From: Catenibacillus scindens
GTDB taxonomy: Bacteria; Bacillota; Clostridia; Lachnospirales; Lachnospiraceae
Direction of reading: 5' to 3'
DNA length: 64,000 nucleotides
Assembly: GCF_014202115.1 (NCBI RefSeq)
Contig: NZ_JACHFW010000006.1
Coordinates: forward strand, 62,001-126,000
The position numbers and the translations under genes were made by a program. Position 1 is the stretch's first letter, and each line of letters begins with the position of its first letter. Shown one piece after another: positions 34,436-43,905 of the stretch. Below the pieces are notes generated by a model. That model was not told the origin of the DNA. It was given only the letters and a program-made list of their open reading frames with translations, and searched no databases.

Positions 34436-36406
34436 ATGATCGCAAAGATGAAATTTGTCAATATTACCGGCCCTAAGCAAGATATTGACCGGGTTACACA
34501 AAAATATCTGCTGCGCTACCCGATTCATCTTGAAAATGCCCTTTCAGAACTGGGTGACACTCACACGCTGACGCCCTTTATTGAAGAAAATCCTTATAAA
34601 GAAACAGTGGCCACACTCAGAGATATGGCGCAGATAGTCAACCACGGGGATCCGGATCATCTCCCCCTAGTGAATTGCGGCCGCAGCGCAAGGGAACTGT
34701 TGGAAAGCTCGAAAAATCTCATTGCTTCCATACGTGAAAAAAGCGGACAGCTTTCCCAGCAAAAACAGGAATTGGAATCGTCAGAAACCCATTATCTGGA
34801 ACTTTTAGATGAGATCGCACCCTTTTGCGGAATTCATTTTCCTATCTCAAAAATCCTTGAATTTAAGTTTATTAAATTCCGTTTTGGAAGGATCGCTCTC
34901 AACTATTTTGATACTTTTTCAAAATATGTCTACGACAATTTAAACACCATCTTTTATGAAAGCAGCCGGGACTCCCAGTACGTCTGGGGCGTGTACTTCG
35001 CTCCCCAGGCAACTTTTGTAAAAGTGGACGCTATCTTTGCTTCCATGCACTTTGAACGCATCCATCTTTCCGGAGAAATTACAGGAACGCCGGAAGAAGC
35101 CCGGAGCGCCATCCAGAAAAAGCTGGAACAGACGCGCCAGCAGATCACCCAGTGCAGCCTTGAACTTTCCAACCTGTACTTTGAGCGGCGCGCGGAAATA
35201 AACGAAGCCTACAGTGTCCTCCAGAATATATCCCGGCACTTTGATATCCGCAAGCGTGCCGCCTGTACCCGGGAACGTCAGGAAGTTTTCTATATTCTGT
35301 GCGGATGGATGGAGGAAAAAGACGCCCTAGCCCTCCAAAAAGATATGAAGGGCGACAAAGATGTGGATATCCTCATCGAGGACGATTATCAGTCCCCCAC
35401 CGCGAAACCGCCCACCCGGCTGTCCAACCGGGGGATCTTTAAACCCTTCCAGATGTTTGTGACCATGTACGGCCTTCCCGCCTATAACGAGCTTGACCCC
35501 ACCAAATTTCTGGCTCTGACTTACGCTTTTATGTTCGGCATCATGTTCGGCGATGTGGGACAGGGCGCCTGTCTGGTCATCGGAGGATTTTTGCTTTACC
35601 GGATCAAACATATGAACATTGCAGGGATCATCTCCTTCTGCGGCCTCTTTTCCGTATTTTTCGGATTTATGTACGGCAGCTTCTTCGGCTTTGAACATGT
35701 GCTGCCCACTGTGTGGATGAAGCCAATGGAATCGGAGAATATTATGACTACCCTCATCCTGGCCATATGCTTTGGTGTCGGCCTAATCATCGTGGCTATG
35801 ATCATCAACATCATTAACTGCATCCGCCAGAAAAATCCGGGTGCGGCCTTAATTGGAACCAACGGTCTGACCGGCCTTATCTTCTATGTGGCTGTGATCT
35901 ATATTCTTGTAACAAAACTGATCCCGGCTATGGGGCCCACACGTTTTATGGCACTTTTAGTGGCGCTGATCATCATATGCCTCTTTGCCATTGCCTTTGC
36001 CCAGCCTTTGCAGGATGCGATCAACAAAAAGAAAGTCCATCTCCATGAAGGCCCGGTCATGTTTGTTGTCGAATCTATTTTTGAACTGATCGAAATTCTT
36101 TTAAGCTTTGTGACCAACTCGGTATCCTTTATCCGTGTCGGCGCCTTCGCTTTAAGCCACGCCGGCATGATGAGCGTTGTCATGATGCTTTCCAATATTG
36201 AAAACGCGGCCACACCGGCGGGCATCGTTATTGTTATTTTTGGAAACATACTAATCTCCGCCCTTGAAGGGCTTATTGTAGGCATTCAGGTACTCCGTCT
36301 GGAATACTATGAAATGTTCAGCCGTTTTTACAGCGGGACAGGCAGAGAATTTAAGCCTTACGCGGCACCCGTCCCCACTCCGCAAAAAAACTCAAAGGCA
36401 GCCTGA
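34436..36406 (+). CDS. ntpI: V-type ATP synthase subunit I (a subunit)
   Basis: 656 residues. The N-terminal 330 residues form the cytoplasmic arm with long coiled coils (about 95-125 and 220-250). The rest has about seven or eight membrane helices, starting with FLALTYAFMFGIMFGDVGQG. The half-channel Arg is in FVTNSVSFIRVGAFALSHAGM, a strongly conserved family signature. It carries ions to and from the rotor ring. Confidence 0.94.
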   Translation: MIAKMKFVNITGPKQDIDRVTQKYLLRYPIHLENALSELGDTHTLTPFIEENPYKETVATLRDMAQIVNHGDPDHLPLVNCGRSARELLESSKNLIASIREKSGQLSQQKQELESSETHYLELLDEIAPFCGIHFPISKILEFKFIKFRFGRIALNYFDTFSKYVYDNLNTIFYESSRDSQYVWGVYFAPQATFVKVDAIFASMHFERIHLSGEITGTPEEARSAIQKKLEQTRQQITQCSLELSNLYFERRAEINEAYSVLQNISRHFDIRKRAACTRERQEVFYILCGWMEEKDALALQKDMKGDKDVDILIEDDYQSPTAKPPTRLSNRGIFKPFQMFVTMYGLPAYNELDPTKFLALTYAFMFGIMFGDVGQGACLVIGGFLLYRIKHMNIAGIISFCGLFSVFFGFMYGSFFGFEHVLPTVWMKPMESENIMTTLILAICFGVGLIIVAMIINIINCIRQKNPGAALIGTNGLTGLIFYVAVIYILVTKLIPAMGPTRFMALLVALIIICLFAIAFAQPLQDAINKKKVHLHEGPVMFVVESIFELIEILLSFVTNSVSFIRVGAFALSHAGMMSVVMMLSNIENAATPAGIVIVIFGNILISALEGLIVGIQVLRLEYYEMFSRFYSGTGREFKPYAAPVPTPQKNSKAA

Positions 36407-36462
36407 AACATGGCAATGTTATAACTATGTGTAAGACACCAATACCACAGGAGGATTAAAAA

Positions 36463-36882
36463 ATGATCGCAAAAATTATACTCATCGCGGCTCTTATGTT
36501 AAGTATTTTTATCCCATTTATGGCCTTTCTTCTGGGCGAACGGAAAAAAGGGCGTTTAAAGACTACTCTGGCTATTAATATCACCACCTTTTTCGCCATC
36601 ATTGTCGTTGCTAATATTATGCTTTTCGGAGGCAGCGTCAACGCCGCTGAGACTGCAGATGCCGCGTCCGGCATATCCCAGGGACTTCGCTATATTGCCG
36701 CCGCCCTGTCCACAGGTATGTCCACCATCGGCGCCGGCATTGCCGTGGCATCTTCCGCCAGCGCGGCTCTCGGCGCTTTAAGTGAGGACTCCTCTGTCAT
36801 GGGTAAGGCCCTGATCTTTGTTGCCCTTGCCGAAGGTGTAGCCTTGTACGGACTTCTGATCTCCTTCCTTATCCTGAATTAA
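36463..36882 (+). CDS. ntpK: V-type ATP synthase subunit K (rotor ring)
   Basis: 139 residues with four membrane helices. The last hairpin is the canonical ring unit. Its ion-binding Glu is in LAEGVALYGLLISFLIL, and the partner helix is STGMSTIGAGIAVASSAS. The first two helices lack a carboxylate, so each subunit seems to carry one ion site. Whether the ion is H+ or Na+ cannot be settled by eye; no Gln typical of Na+ sites is seen in the third helix. Confidence 0.9.
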   Translation: MIAKIILIAALMLSIFIPFMAFLLGERKKGRLKTTLAINITTFFAIIVVANIMLFGGSVNAAETADAASGISQGLRYIAAALSTGMSTIGAGIAVASSASAALGALSEDSSVMGKALIFVALAEGVALYGLLISFLILN

Positions 36883-36891
36883 GGTGATTTT

Positions 36892-37215
36892 ATGCGCATG
36901 TATTTAATCAGTGATAACGTTGATACATTAACCGGTATGCGCCTGGCCGGCGTTGAGGGCGTTGTAGTTCACGACCGGGAACCGCTCCGCCGGGAGCTTG
37001 AACGGGTGCTGGCGGATAAAACTATCGGGGTGCTGCTGATCACTGAACTGCTTGGCAGCCATTTCCCCGATATTATCGAAGACATTAAACTGAACCGGCG
37101 CCTGCCTATTGTGGTTGCTATCCCGGACCGCCACGGCACAGGGCGCAGCCCTAACTTTATTATGGATTACGTCAATGAAGCCATTGGCGTAAAGGTACAG
37201 GAGGAGGAAAAATGA
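36892..37215 (+). CDS. ntpF: V-type ATP synthase subunit F
   Basis: 107 residues. It begins MYLISDNVDTLTGMRLAGVEG and has the small alpha/beta Rossmann-like fold of the central-stalk subunit F (GVLLITELLG, LPIVVAIPDRHGTGRSPNFI). It sits beside subunit D in the rotor shaft. Its stop overlaps the ATG of the subunit E gene by four bases. Confidence 0.9.
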   Translation: MRMYLISDNVDTLTGMRLAGVEGVVVHDREPLRRELERVLADKTIGVLLITELLGSHFPDIIEDIKLNRRLPIVVAIPDRHGTGRSPNFIMDYVNEAIGVKVQEEEK

Positions 37216-37778
37216 CCCTTGAAGAAAAACTGGAGCTTTTTAAGGACTCCGCTATTGCCGAAGCCAGCCACCAGGGCAGTGTCATGTTGGCCCAGTACCG
37301 TCAGTCTCTTGAAAAAATTTATAACAGCAAAATCGAGCAAGTCAAGAAAGAGGGGGACTCCTATATCGTCACCCAGACAGACAAGATTCGGAGGGAACAC
37401 AATCGTCTTCTTTCTATGGAGCAAAACAAAATCAAACGGGATATCGGCGAAAAACATCACCAGGTAAAGGAAAAGATTTTTTCTGATGTAACTGATATGC
37501 TTGTTGAATACAAAAAAGATCCAGAATATATCCGCAGTCTGGAAGTTCATATACGAAAGATTCTCGCCATGGTGGAAAACCATCCGGTGACCATCTATGT
37601 GGACGCCTCAGATTCCGGTCTGATCCCGGAACTGGAGCAGCGCTGCCGGACAAAAATCTCTGTCAGCAGCCAGGATTTTATCGGCGGCATCCGGGCCGAA
37701 GTTCCCTCGAAAAATATTTTAATTGATTATTCCTACGCCACACGGCTGGAGGAAGAAAAAAACAACTTTAAAATCTGA
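37212..37778 (+). CDS. ntpE: V-type ATP synthase subunit E
   Basis: 188 residues. The N-terminal 110 residues are a long charged helix that pairs with subunit G/H in the peripheral stalk. The C-terminal 75 residues are the compact E head (VTIYVDASDSGLIPEL, FIGGIRAEVPSKNILIDYSYATRLE). It starts inside the subunit F stop codon. A palindrome and 122 bases separate it from the subunit A gene. Confidence 0.9.
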   Translation: MTLEEKLELFKDSAIAEASHQGSVMLAQYRQSLEKIYNSKIEQVKKEGDSYIVTQTDKIRREHNRLLSMEQNKIKRDIGEKHHQVKEKIFSDVTDMLVEYKKDPEYIRSLEVHIRKILAMVENHPVTIYVDASDSGLIPELEQRCRTKISVSSQDFIGGIRAEVPSKNILIDYSYATRLEEEKNNFKI

Positions 37779-37779
37779 T

Positions 37780-37827
37780 GTTATTATTCACAGTCGATTT
37801 GAAGCGGAGGGTACTGTGAATAGTAAC
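37780..37827. repeat. Inverted repeat between ntpE and ntpA
   Basis: GTTATTATTCACAGT (37780-37794) and ACTGTGAATAGTAAC (37813-37827) pair at 14 of 15 positions around an 18-base loop. It lies inside the operon without a T-run. It may be an inserted palindromic element or an RNA stability or processing site. Confidence 0.6.
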
Positions 37828-37900
37828 TATCTGACGCCGCGCGCCCTGTGATACGGCAGCTTCACGCCAGTCACAACAGCGCGGCCCACAGGAGGACATC

Positions 37901-39667
37901 ATGACAATCACTGGAAAAATTTATGGAATTAACGGCCCTGTGATCTATGTCAAAGGCGATCCGGGGTTTAAAATGTCCGAAATGGTCTACGTGGGCAAAG
38001 ACCGGCTAGTGGGCGAGGTCATCGCGTTAAGCCGCAGTCAGACCATTATCCAGGTATATGAAGAAACCACAGGTTTAAAGCCAGGGGAGGAAGTCATTGG
38101 CAGCGGCGACGCTATTTCCGTCACCCTGGCCCCTGGAATTATCGGAAATATATTCGACGGCGTCCAGCGGCCTTTAAGCGAGATTGCCAGACACTCCGGC
38201 GCCTTTATTGACCGGGGCATTTCTGTCGAATCTCTGGACAGTGAAAAAAAATGGCCCACACACATGACCGTCAAAGACGGGGACGCAGTCACCGGCGGCA
38301 CCGTCATTGCCACCGTTCCCGAAACCCACGCCCTGGAACACCGGATCATGATACCGCCAAATCTTTCAGGAACTATTAAAAATGTTGTCCCTGACGGCGA
38401 CTACACCATTCATCAGGTCATCGCCACCCTGACCGACTATTCCGGCCATGAAATACCCCTGACTATGGTTCAGCACTGGCCGATCCGCGTCCCCCGGCCA
38501 ACCCGCCAGAGATTTCCCTCTGACCGTCCCCTGATCACCGGTCAGCGTATTCTTGATACACTGTTCCCTATCGCCAAGGGCGGTACGGCCGCGGTTCCCG
38601 GAGGCTTTGGTACCGGAAAGACCATGACTCAGCACCAGATCGCCAAATGGTGCGACGCGGATCTGATTATCTATATCGGCTGCGGTGAGCGTGGCAATGA
38701 GATGACTCAAGTGCTGGAAGATTTTTCCAAGCTGAAAGATCCCCGGACGGGCAACTCCCTCATGGAGCGAACCACTCTCATCGCCAACACCTCCAACATG
38801 CCTGTGGCCGCCCGTGAGGCCAGTATTTATACCGGTCTGACCCTGGCTGAGTATTACCGGGATATGGGCTATCACGTAGCCATCATGGCCGACTCCACCT
38901 CCCGCTGGGCCGAGGCTTTGCGTGAACTTTCCGGGCGCCTTGAGGAAATGCCTGCGGAAGAAGGCTTTCCTGCATATCTTGCTTCCCGCCTCTCCGCCTT
39001 TTACGAGAGGGCTGGATTTATGGAGACATTAAACGGGATGGAAGGCTCTGTCACCATCATTGGTGCCGTTTCTCCCCAGGGCGGTGATTTCTCCGAACCG
39101 GTCACCCAGAACACCAAACGTTTCGTCCGCTGCTTCTGGGGATTGGACAAATCCCTGGCTTATGCCAGACATTTCCCGGCTATCCACTGGCTCACCAGCT
39201 ACAGTGAATATGTGCGGGATCTCACCCCATGGTATGAAACCCATGTAGGCAGAGATTTCATTCCCTGCCGCACACGGATTCTTGCCCTTCTCACAAAGGA
39301 GAGCGAATTAAATGAGATTGTCAAGCTTATCGGCAGCGACGTTCTGCCCGATGACCAGAAACTGGTACTGGAGATCGCCAGGGTCATCCGCCTTGGATTT
39401 TTGCAGCAGAATGCCTACCACCCTTCCGATACCTACGTGCCTCTGGCAAAACAGTTAAAAATGATGGAGACTATTCTCTATCTCTACGACAAATGTGAAG
39501 CTCTCATCGGCCTGAATATGCCCATGTCCCTTTTAAGAGAGGACCGGATCTTTGAAGAAATCATTTCCATCAAATATAACGTGGGCAACGATGAGCTGGA
39601 CAAATTTAATGAATACCATGACAATATCGACGCTTTCTATCAGCGTCTCATGGATGAAAACGCATAG
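37901..39667 (+). CDS. ntpA: V-type ATP synthase catalytic subunit A
   Basis: 588 residues. The Walker A motif GGFGTGKT is at 234-241, followed by [26 protein letters not shown] with the catalytic Glu of [22 protein letters not shown] and the bulge region of the non-homologous insert (about 110-190) mark the A subunit. It hydrolyses or makes ATP in the soluble head. Preceded by CAGGAGG. Full length. Confidence 0.96.
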   Translation: MTITGKIYGINGPVIYVKGDPGFKMSEMVYVGKDRLVGEVIALSRSQTIIQVYEETTGLKPGEEVIGSGDAISVTLAPGIIGNIFDGVQRPLSEIARHSGAFIDRGISVESLDSEKKWPTHMTVKDGDAVTGGTVIATVPETHALEHRIMIPPNLSGTIKNVVPDGDYTIHQVIATLTDYSGHEIPLTMVQHWPIRVPRPTRQRFPSDRPLITGQRILDTLFPIAKGGTAAVPGGFGTGKTMTQHQIAKWCDADLIIYIGCGERGNEMTQVLEDFSKLKDPRTGNSLMERTTLIANTSNMPVAAREASIYTGLTLAEYYRDMGYHVAIMADSTSRWAEALRELSGRLEEMPAEEGFPAYLASRLSAFYERAGFMETLNGMEGSVTIIGAVSPQGGDFSEPVTQNTKRFVRCFWGLDKSLAYARHFPAIHWLTSYSEYVRDLTPWYETHVGRDFIPCRTRILALLTKESELNEIVKLIGSDVLPDDQKLVLEIARVIRLGFLQQNAYHPSDTYVPLAKQLKMMETILYLYDKCEALIGLNMPMSLLREDRIFEEIISIKYNVGNDELDKFNEYHDNIDAFYQRLMDENA

Positions 39668-39684
39668 AAAGGAGAGGGATTGAC

Positions 39685-41157
39685 ATGTCCATTGAATATC
39701 TTGGATTAACCAGCATTAACGGCCCTCTCGTTATCCTGGAAGGGGTCATGAACGCCTCATTTGAAGAGATCGTCGAGATGAAAGTTGACGGCACAGAAAC
39801 AAAACTTGGCCGTATTATCCAGCTTGACGAGGACCGGGCGGTAATCCAGGTTTTTGAAAACACAGCCAATATGTCCCTGTCCAACACCCGGACAAAGCTG
39901 ACAGGACACCCTATGGAGATCACACTTTCCGAGGAAATCCTCGGCCGGACCTTTAATGGCCTGGGACAGCCCATTGACGGTCTCGGAGAAATCGTCTCCG
40001 ACATCCGCCGGGACGTCAACGGAAAGCCGATGAACCCGGTGCGCCGGGAATATCCAAGAAACTATATCCGCACAGGAATTTCCGCCATTGATGGCCTGAC
40101 TACACTGATTCGGGGACAGAAACTCCCCATCTTCTCCGGCAACGGTCTGCCCCACGACCAGCTCGCCGCCCAGATTGTCAAACAGGCCTCCCTTTCCTCA
40201 GGGGACGATCAGAGGGACAGCAGTCCGGACAGCGCCGGAAGCGCTGACAGCGCTGACAGCCAAATCAGCGGCGAGTACAGTGACCGCCGGGATAACGAAC
40301 AGTTTGCCGTGGTTTTTGCCGCCATGGGCGTCAAGCATGATGTGGCCGAATTTTTCCGCCGTACTTTTGAGGAAAGCGGCGCAGCCAGCCATGTAGTAAC
40401 CTACTTAAATCTTGCCAACGATCCGGTAGCGGAACGTATCATCACTCCAAAAGTTGCCCTGACGGCGGCGGAATATCTGGCCTTTGACAAAGGCTACCAT
40501 GTCCTTGTTATTCTCACTGATATGACCTCCTATGCCGAGGCGCTCCGTGAGATCTCATCCTCAAAGGGCGAGATTCCCAGCCGGAAGGGCTATCCCGGCT
40601 ACCTCTACAGCGAGCTGGCCACCATCTACGAGAGAGCCGGAATTATCGCCGGATGCAAAGGGTCTGTCACCCAGATCCCCATCCTGACCATGCCAGGGGA
40701 TGACATTACCCATCCCATCCCTGACCTGACCGGCTATATCACCGAGGGACAGATCGTTCTTGACCGATCCCTCCACCAGCAGGGCATTTACCCGCCTATA
40801 AACGTGCTGCCCTCCCTCTCCCGTCTTATGAAAGACGGCATCGGCGAAGGCTTTACCCGTGAGGATCATCAGGACGTAGCCAACCAGCTTTTCTCCGCCT
40901 ACGCCAAGGTGGGCGAGGCCAGGGCGCTGGCGTCCGTCATCGGCGAGGATGAACTCTCCCCTGTAGATAAACAGTATCTTTCCTTTGGCAAGGCATTTGA
41001 AAATGAATTTATCGGCCAGGACATTTTTGAAAACCGCTCCATCATCCAGACTTTGGATATTGGCTGGAAGCTGCTGCGTATGCTTCCCAAAGATGAACTG
41101 GACCGCATTGATACAAAACTTCTGGATAAATATTATGATGATACCAGGGTCAAATAG
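39685..41157 (+). CDS. ntpB: V-type ATP synthase subunit B with a low-complexity insert
   Basis: 490 residues, longer than the usual 455-465. The core is normal: [43 protein letters not shown], the non-catalytic nucleotide region FAVVFAAMG, and [14 protein letters not shown]. Between QIVKQASL and [10 protein letters not shown] there is an added stretch of about 30 residues rich in Ser, Asp, Gly and Ala (about 171-203), including GSADSADS. Homologues usually have a short acidic loop here. The insert keeps the frame and should lie on the outer surface. Confidence 0.95.
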   Translation: MSIEYLGLTSINGPLVILEGVMNASFEEIVEMKVDGTETKLGRIIQLDEDRAVIQVFENTANMSLSNTRTKLTGHPMEITLSEEILGRTFNGLGQPIDGLGEIVSDIRRDVNGKPMNPVRREYPRNYIRTGISAIDGLTTLIRGQKLPIFSGNGLPHDQLAAQIVKQASLSSGDDQRDSSPDSAGSADSADSQISGEYSDRRDNEQFAVVFAAMGVKHDVAEFFRRTFEESGAASHVVTYLNLANDPVAERIITPKVALTAAEYLAFDKGYHVLVILTDMTSYAEALREISSSKGEIPSRKGYPGYLYSELATIYERAGIIAGCKGSVTQIPILTMPGDDITHPIPDLTGYITEGQIVLDRSLHQQGIYPPINVLPSLSRLMKDGIGEGFTREDHQDVANQLFSAYAKVGEARALASVIGEDELSPVDKQYLSFGKAFENEFIGQDIFENRSIIQTLDIGWKLLRMLPKDELDRIDTKLLDKYYDDTRVK

Positions 41158-41205
41158 ACATGCGTTTCATGCTTGTATGAAAAACTCCGCAGGAGGTGAC
41201 TAAAA

Positions 41206-41829
41206 TTGGATCCCAATGAATTTCCCACCAAAGGCAATCTGATCCTTGCTAAAAATTCCCTGGCTCTGGCCAATCAGGGCTATGATCTTATGGATAAAAA
41301 ACGGAATATACTCATCCGGGAGCTTATGGAATTAACGGAAAAAGCGCAGAATATTCAAAAGGAGATTGATATAACATTTAAAAAAGCCTACGCGGCCCTT
41401 CAAAAGGCCAATATTGAAATGGGCATTATGAATGTGGAAAATATCTCTTACACCGTTCCTGAGGAAACGGGCATACGGATTAAATACCGGAGTATTATGG
41501 GCACAGAGATCCCTCTGGTGGAGGCGCCGCCGCCATCCCAAAAACCCTCCTATGACTTTTACCACTCCACCATTGCCCTGGATGAAGCAGTATACAATTT
41601 CAGCAGGGTCAAAGAGCTGACCATTAAGCTGGCAACGGTGGAGACCAGCGCCTACCGCCTGGCCGCCAGCATTATAAAAACCCGAAAGCGGGCCAACGCT
41701 CTGCAAAATATTACCATTCCCAGATACACAACTCTGGTGAAAACCATTCAGACGGCGCTGGAGGAAAAAGAGCGGGAAGATTTCACCCGCCTTAAAGTCA
41801 TCAAAAGCAGAAAAGGAACGACCTCATGA
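41206..41829 (+). CDS. ntpD: V-type ATP synthase subunit D (central shaft)
   Basis: 207 residues from a TTG at 41206, nine bases after AGGAGGTG. FPTKGNLILAKNSLALANQGYDLMDKKRNILIREL is the usual N-terminal helix of subunit D, and TRLKVIKSRK ends the C-terminal helix. The middle is a short beta hairpin. It forms the coiled-coil rotor shaft. Its TGA overlaps the ATG of the Crp/Fnr gene (ATGA). Confidence 0.93.
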   Translation: MDPNEFPTKGNLILAKNSLALANQGYDLMDKKRNILIRELMELTEKAQNIQKEIDITFKKAYAALQKANIEMGIMNVENISYTVPEETGIRIKYRSIMGTEIPLVEAPPPSQKPSYDFYHSTIALDEAVYNFSRVKELTIKLATVETSAYRLAASIIKTRKRANALQNITIPRYTTLVKTIQTALEEKEREDFTRLKVIKSRKGTTS

Positions 41830-42506
41830 ATGAACCAATGAAAAAGCAGATGGCCCTCTTTTTTCCATTTTGGGAGGGCCTTTCTTCCCAGTGGCAGGAA
41901 CAACTGGCGGGAAACGCCTCCATACGTCATTACCCCAAAGGCTCTGTGATTCATCAGGGACGCCAGGATTGTCTGGGTATACTGCTCATTCTCTCCGGCC
42001 AGATCCGGGCCTACATTAATACAGAAGAAGGCCGGGAACTGACCCTGTACCGCCTCTTTGACGGAGATATCTGCCTGTTTACCGCTTCCTGCGTTTTTAA
42101 CAGCATCCAGTTTGATATTTTCGTCACTCCGGTCCAGGACGTCTCTGTCATCCACATTCCCGCGGACGTCTATCGCTCCTGCCTGGAGGAAAATGCCAGA
42201 GCGGCTCTGTATACCAATGAACTTATGGCCTCCCGTTTTTCTGAAGTCATGTGGGTACTGGAACAGGTTTTAAGCAAAAAGCTGGACGAGCGGCTAGCCG
42301 CCCTTCTCCTGGAGGAAGAATATCTTTCAGGAAGTACAGATCTTGCCTTAACCCATGAGCAGATCGCCAACCATCTCGGCAGCGCCAGGGAGGTCATTTC
42401 CCGGATGCTGAAATACTTCCAGTCCGAAGGTCTGGTGCGTCTCTCACGGGGCCACGTCCATCTCACAGACCTTGCCGGGCTTACCGCCCTAGCCGCCGAA
42501 AAATGA
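41826..42506 (+). CDS. Crp/Fnr family transcription regulator
   Basis: 226 residues. Residues 15-135 form a cyclic-nucleotide-binding-like jelly roll (GSVIHQGRQDCLGILLILSGQIRAYINTEEGRELTLYRLFDGDICLF). The C-terminal winged helix has LTHEQIANHLGSAREVISRMLKYFQSEGLV, the Crp/Fnr recognition helix. There is no N-terminal four-cysteine cluster, so it is not a classic Fnr. It is translationally coupled to ntpD. The next promoter, for trxA, carries a Crp-like dyad at about -41, so trxA is a plausible target. The signal is unknown. Confidence 0.9.
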   Translation: MNEPMKKQMALFFPFWEGLSSQWQEQLAGNASIRHYPKGSVIHQGRQDCLGILLILSGQIRAYINTEEGRELTLYRLFDGDICLFTASCVFNSIQFDIFVTPVQDVSVIHIPADVYRSCLEENARAALYTNELMASRFSEVMWVLEQVLSKKLDERLAALLLEEEYLSGSTDLALTHEQIANHLGSAREVISRMLKYFQSEGLVRLSRGHVHLTDLAGLTALAAEK

Positions 42507-42562
42507 GCAAAGGTTGACGCAGACCGTGGGCGAGGATTCATACACGGCTTTTCAGATGAAAA

Positions 42563-42611
42563 TGTAACAAAGTCACAGAACTGCCGCCGGGTTTGTGGTA
42601 TACTGACCACA
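42563..42611 (+). promoter_or_regulatory. trxA promoter with Crp/Fnr-like class II site
   Basis: -10 TATACT (42599-42604) has no acceptable -35 at 17 bases. Instead TGTAAC-N3-GTCACA (42563-42577) is centred at about -41 from the predicted start, the classic class II activator position. A second dyad TGTGGT-N6-ACCACA (42594-42611) encloses the -10 box. Confidence 0.6.
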
Positions 42612-42690
42612 GTGAAACAAAAAATGAAACAAAACCCCGAAACATCCGGTTCAGGTTTTTAACTTTATTTAATTATGAGGAGTGATATTT

Positions 42691-42999
42691 ATGTCAGTTA
42701 TTACAATTAACAGCAGCACATTTAATCAGGAAGTATTACAGAGCGATAAACCGGTCCTTGTTGATTTCTTTGCCACATGGTGCGGTCCCTGCAAAATGCT
42801 CTCCCCCATTGTTGACCAGTTGGCCGATGAGCATCCTGAAGTAAAATTCTGCAAACTGGATGTTGACCAGAATCCGGACATCGCAGCCTCCTTCCAGGTC
42901 ATGAGCATTCCCACGCTGATTCTTTTTAAAGGCGGCGCAGCAGCCTCCAAAGTCATCGGTCTTCAGACAAAGGCTGCTCTTGAAGATTTTATTAAATAA
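42691..42999 (+). CDS. trxA: Thioredoxin
   Basis: 102 residues from the ATG at 42691, eight bases after GGAG; an in-frame GTG at 42682 is less likely. The active site WCGPCK is at about 30-35 and the cis-proline in MSIPTLILFKGG. It reduces protein disulfides in the cytoplasm. No reductase gene is adjacent. Likely activated by the Crp/Fnr protein encoded just upstream. Confidence 0.95.
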   Translation: MSVITINSSTFNQEVLQSDKPVLVDFFATWCGPCKMLSPIVDQLADEHPEVKFCKLDVDQNPDIAASFQVMSIPTLILFKGGAAASKVIGLQTKAALEDFIK

Positions 43000-43020
43000 C
43001 CAAATACAACCCAGTAACAA

Positions 43021-43054
43021 GGGCCGTCGCTGAACGAATTATCCAGCGGCGGCC
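43021..43054. terminator. Hairpin terminator after trxA
   Basis: GGGCCGTCGCTG and CAGCGGCGGCCC form a stem (one mismatch) with a 10-base loop. The following T-stretch is weak. Confidence 0.6.
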
Positions 43055-43090
43055 CGATATATTTTATCCCGCGCCATTTTTGTTACATCT

Positions 43091-43809
43091 TTATTTTTCA
43101 AGACATTTGGGGTCAAGCAGAAAATCATAGATGTTTACGGTCAGAATACCATATTCATCATACCGCGTCGGCACCATGTCCCTGGTAATAATAATTTTCT
43201 TAAAAGAATCATCAATCTTTCTGAACGGTCTGACCTCCTGAGTGCGCTTTGCTTCATCAGGCAGGATGTAAGCGGATTGAATATAGTATCTGGAAGAACC
43301 AAGATTGCACACAAAATCAACTTCCAACTGTTTACGTGTTACTTTTCCGTTCCGATCTTTTTCAGCGGCAGGTACCACTCCTACATCCACGCTGTAACCA
43401 CGCATACGAAGTTCATTGTAAATCACATTTTCCATGGAACGGGTCTGCTCAAACTGACGAAAGTTAATTCTTGCATTCCTAAGTCCAAGGTCAGAAAAGT
43501 AATATTTTTTTGGGGTTTCAATATATGCCTTTCCCTTAATGTCATAGCGCTGCGCAGACTCGATGAGAAATGAATCTTCAAAATAATCCAAATACTTTTT
43601 AATGGTATTGGAAGTTATTTTAGGGTTCCGTCTGACGATATCCTGAGGAATACCGCCATAAAGCATATATTCTCCAGTAAATGATGATAGAAAAGGTTAT
43701 TTAGCAGATAGGACTTACCACACCTGCGAATACCAGTAATAACCTTAATGAGGCCGTTGTTTTTTCTTTTTATCAATTTGTCCAGGTAGAAATTTCTGCG
43801 AATCTCCAT
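43091..43809 (-). pseudogene. AAA_14 / DUF4143 ATPase with a large internal deletion
   Basis: The N-terminal part (43809 to about 43690) reads MEIRRNFYLDKLIKRKNNG and GIRRCGKSYLLNNL, the Walker A region of the AAA_14 family. After YHHL the frame jumps to MLYGGIPQDIVRRNP, the start of the DUF4143 half, which runs to 43091. About 170 residues with Walker B and the sensor motifs are missing and the frame is shifted. Family members are about 400 residues long and act as ATPases with a nuclease-like tail. This copy is not functional. Confidence 0.8.
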
Positions 43810-43905
43810 TCAATAGCCTCCTTGAAAAAGATTTTTGCAACTTTTAGCATTTTTCTGTTTTAGGAATTGGCAATCTAAAGTATATGCAGGCAGAGCGCTC
43901 TGTGA

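Noticed and set aside
40175-40396. Alternative frame over the ntpB insert
   Set aside because: The ntpB frame is conserved on both sides of the insert; the other frame has no support.
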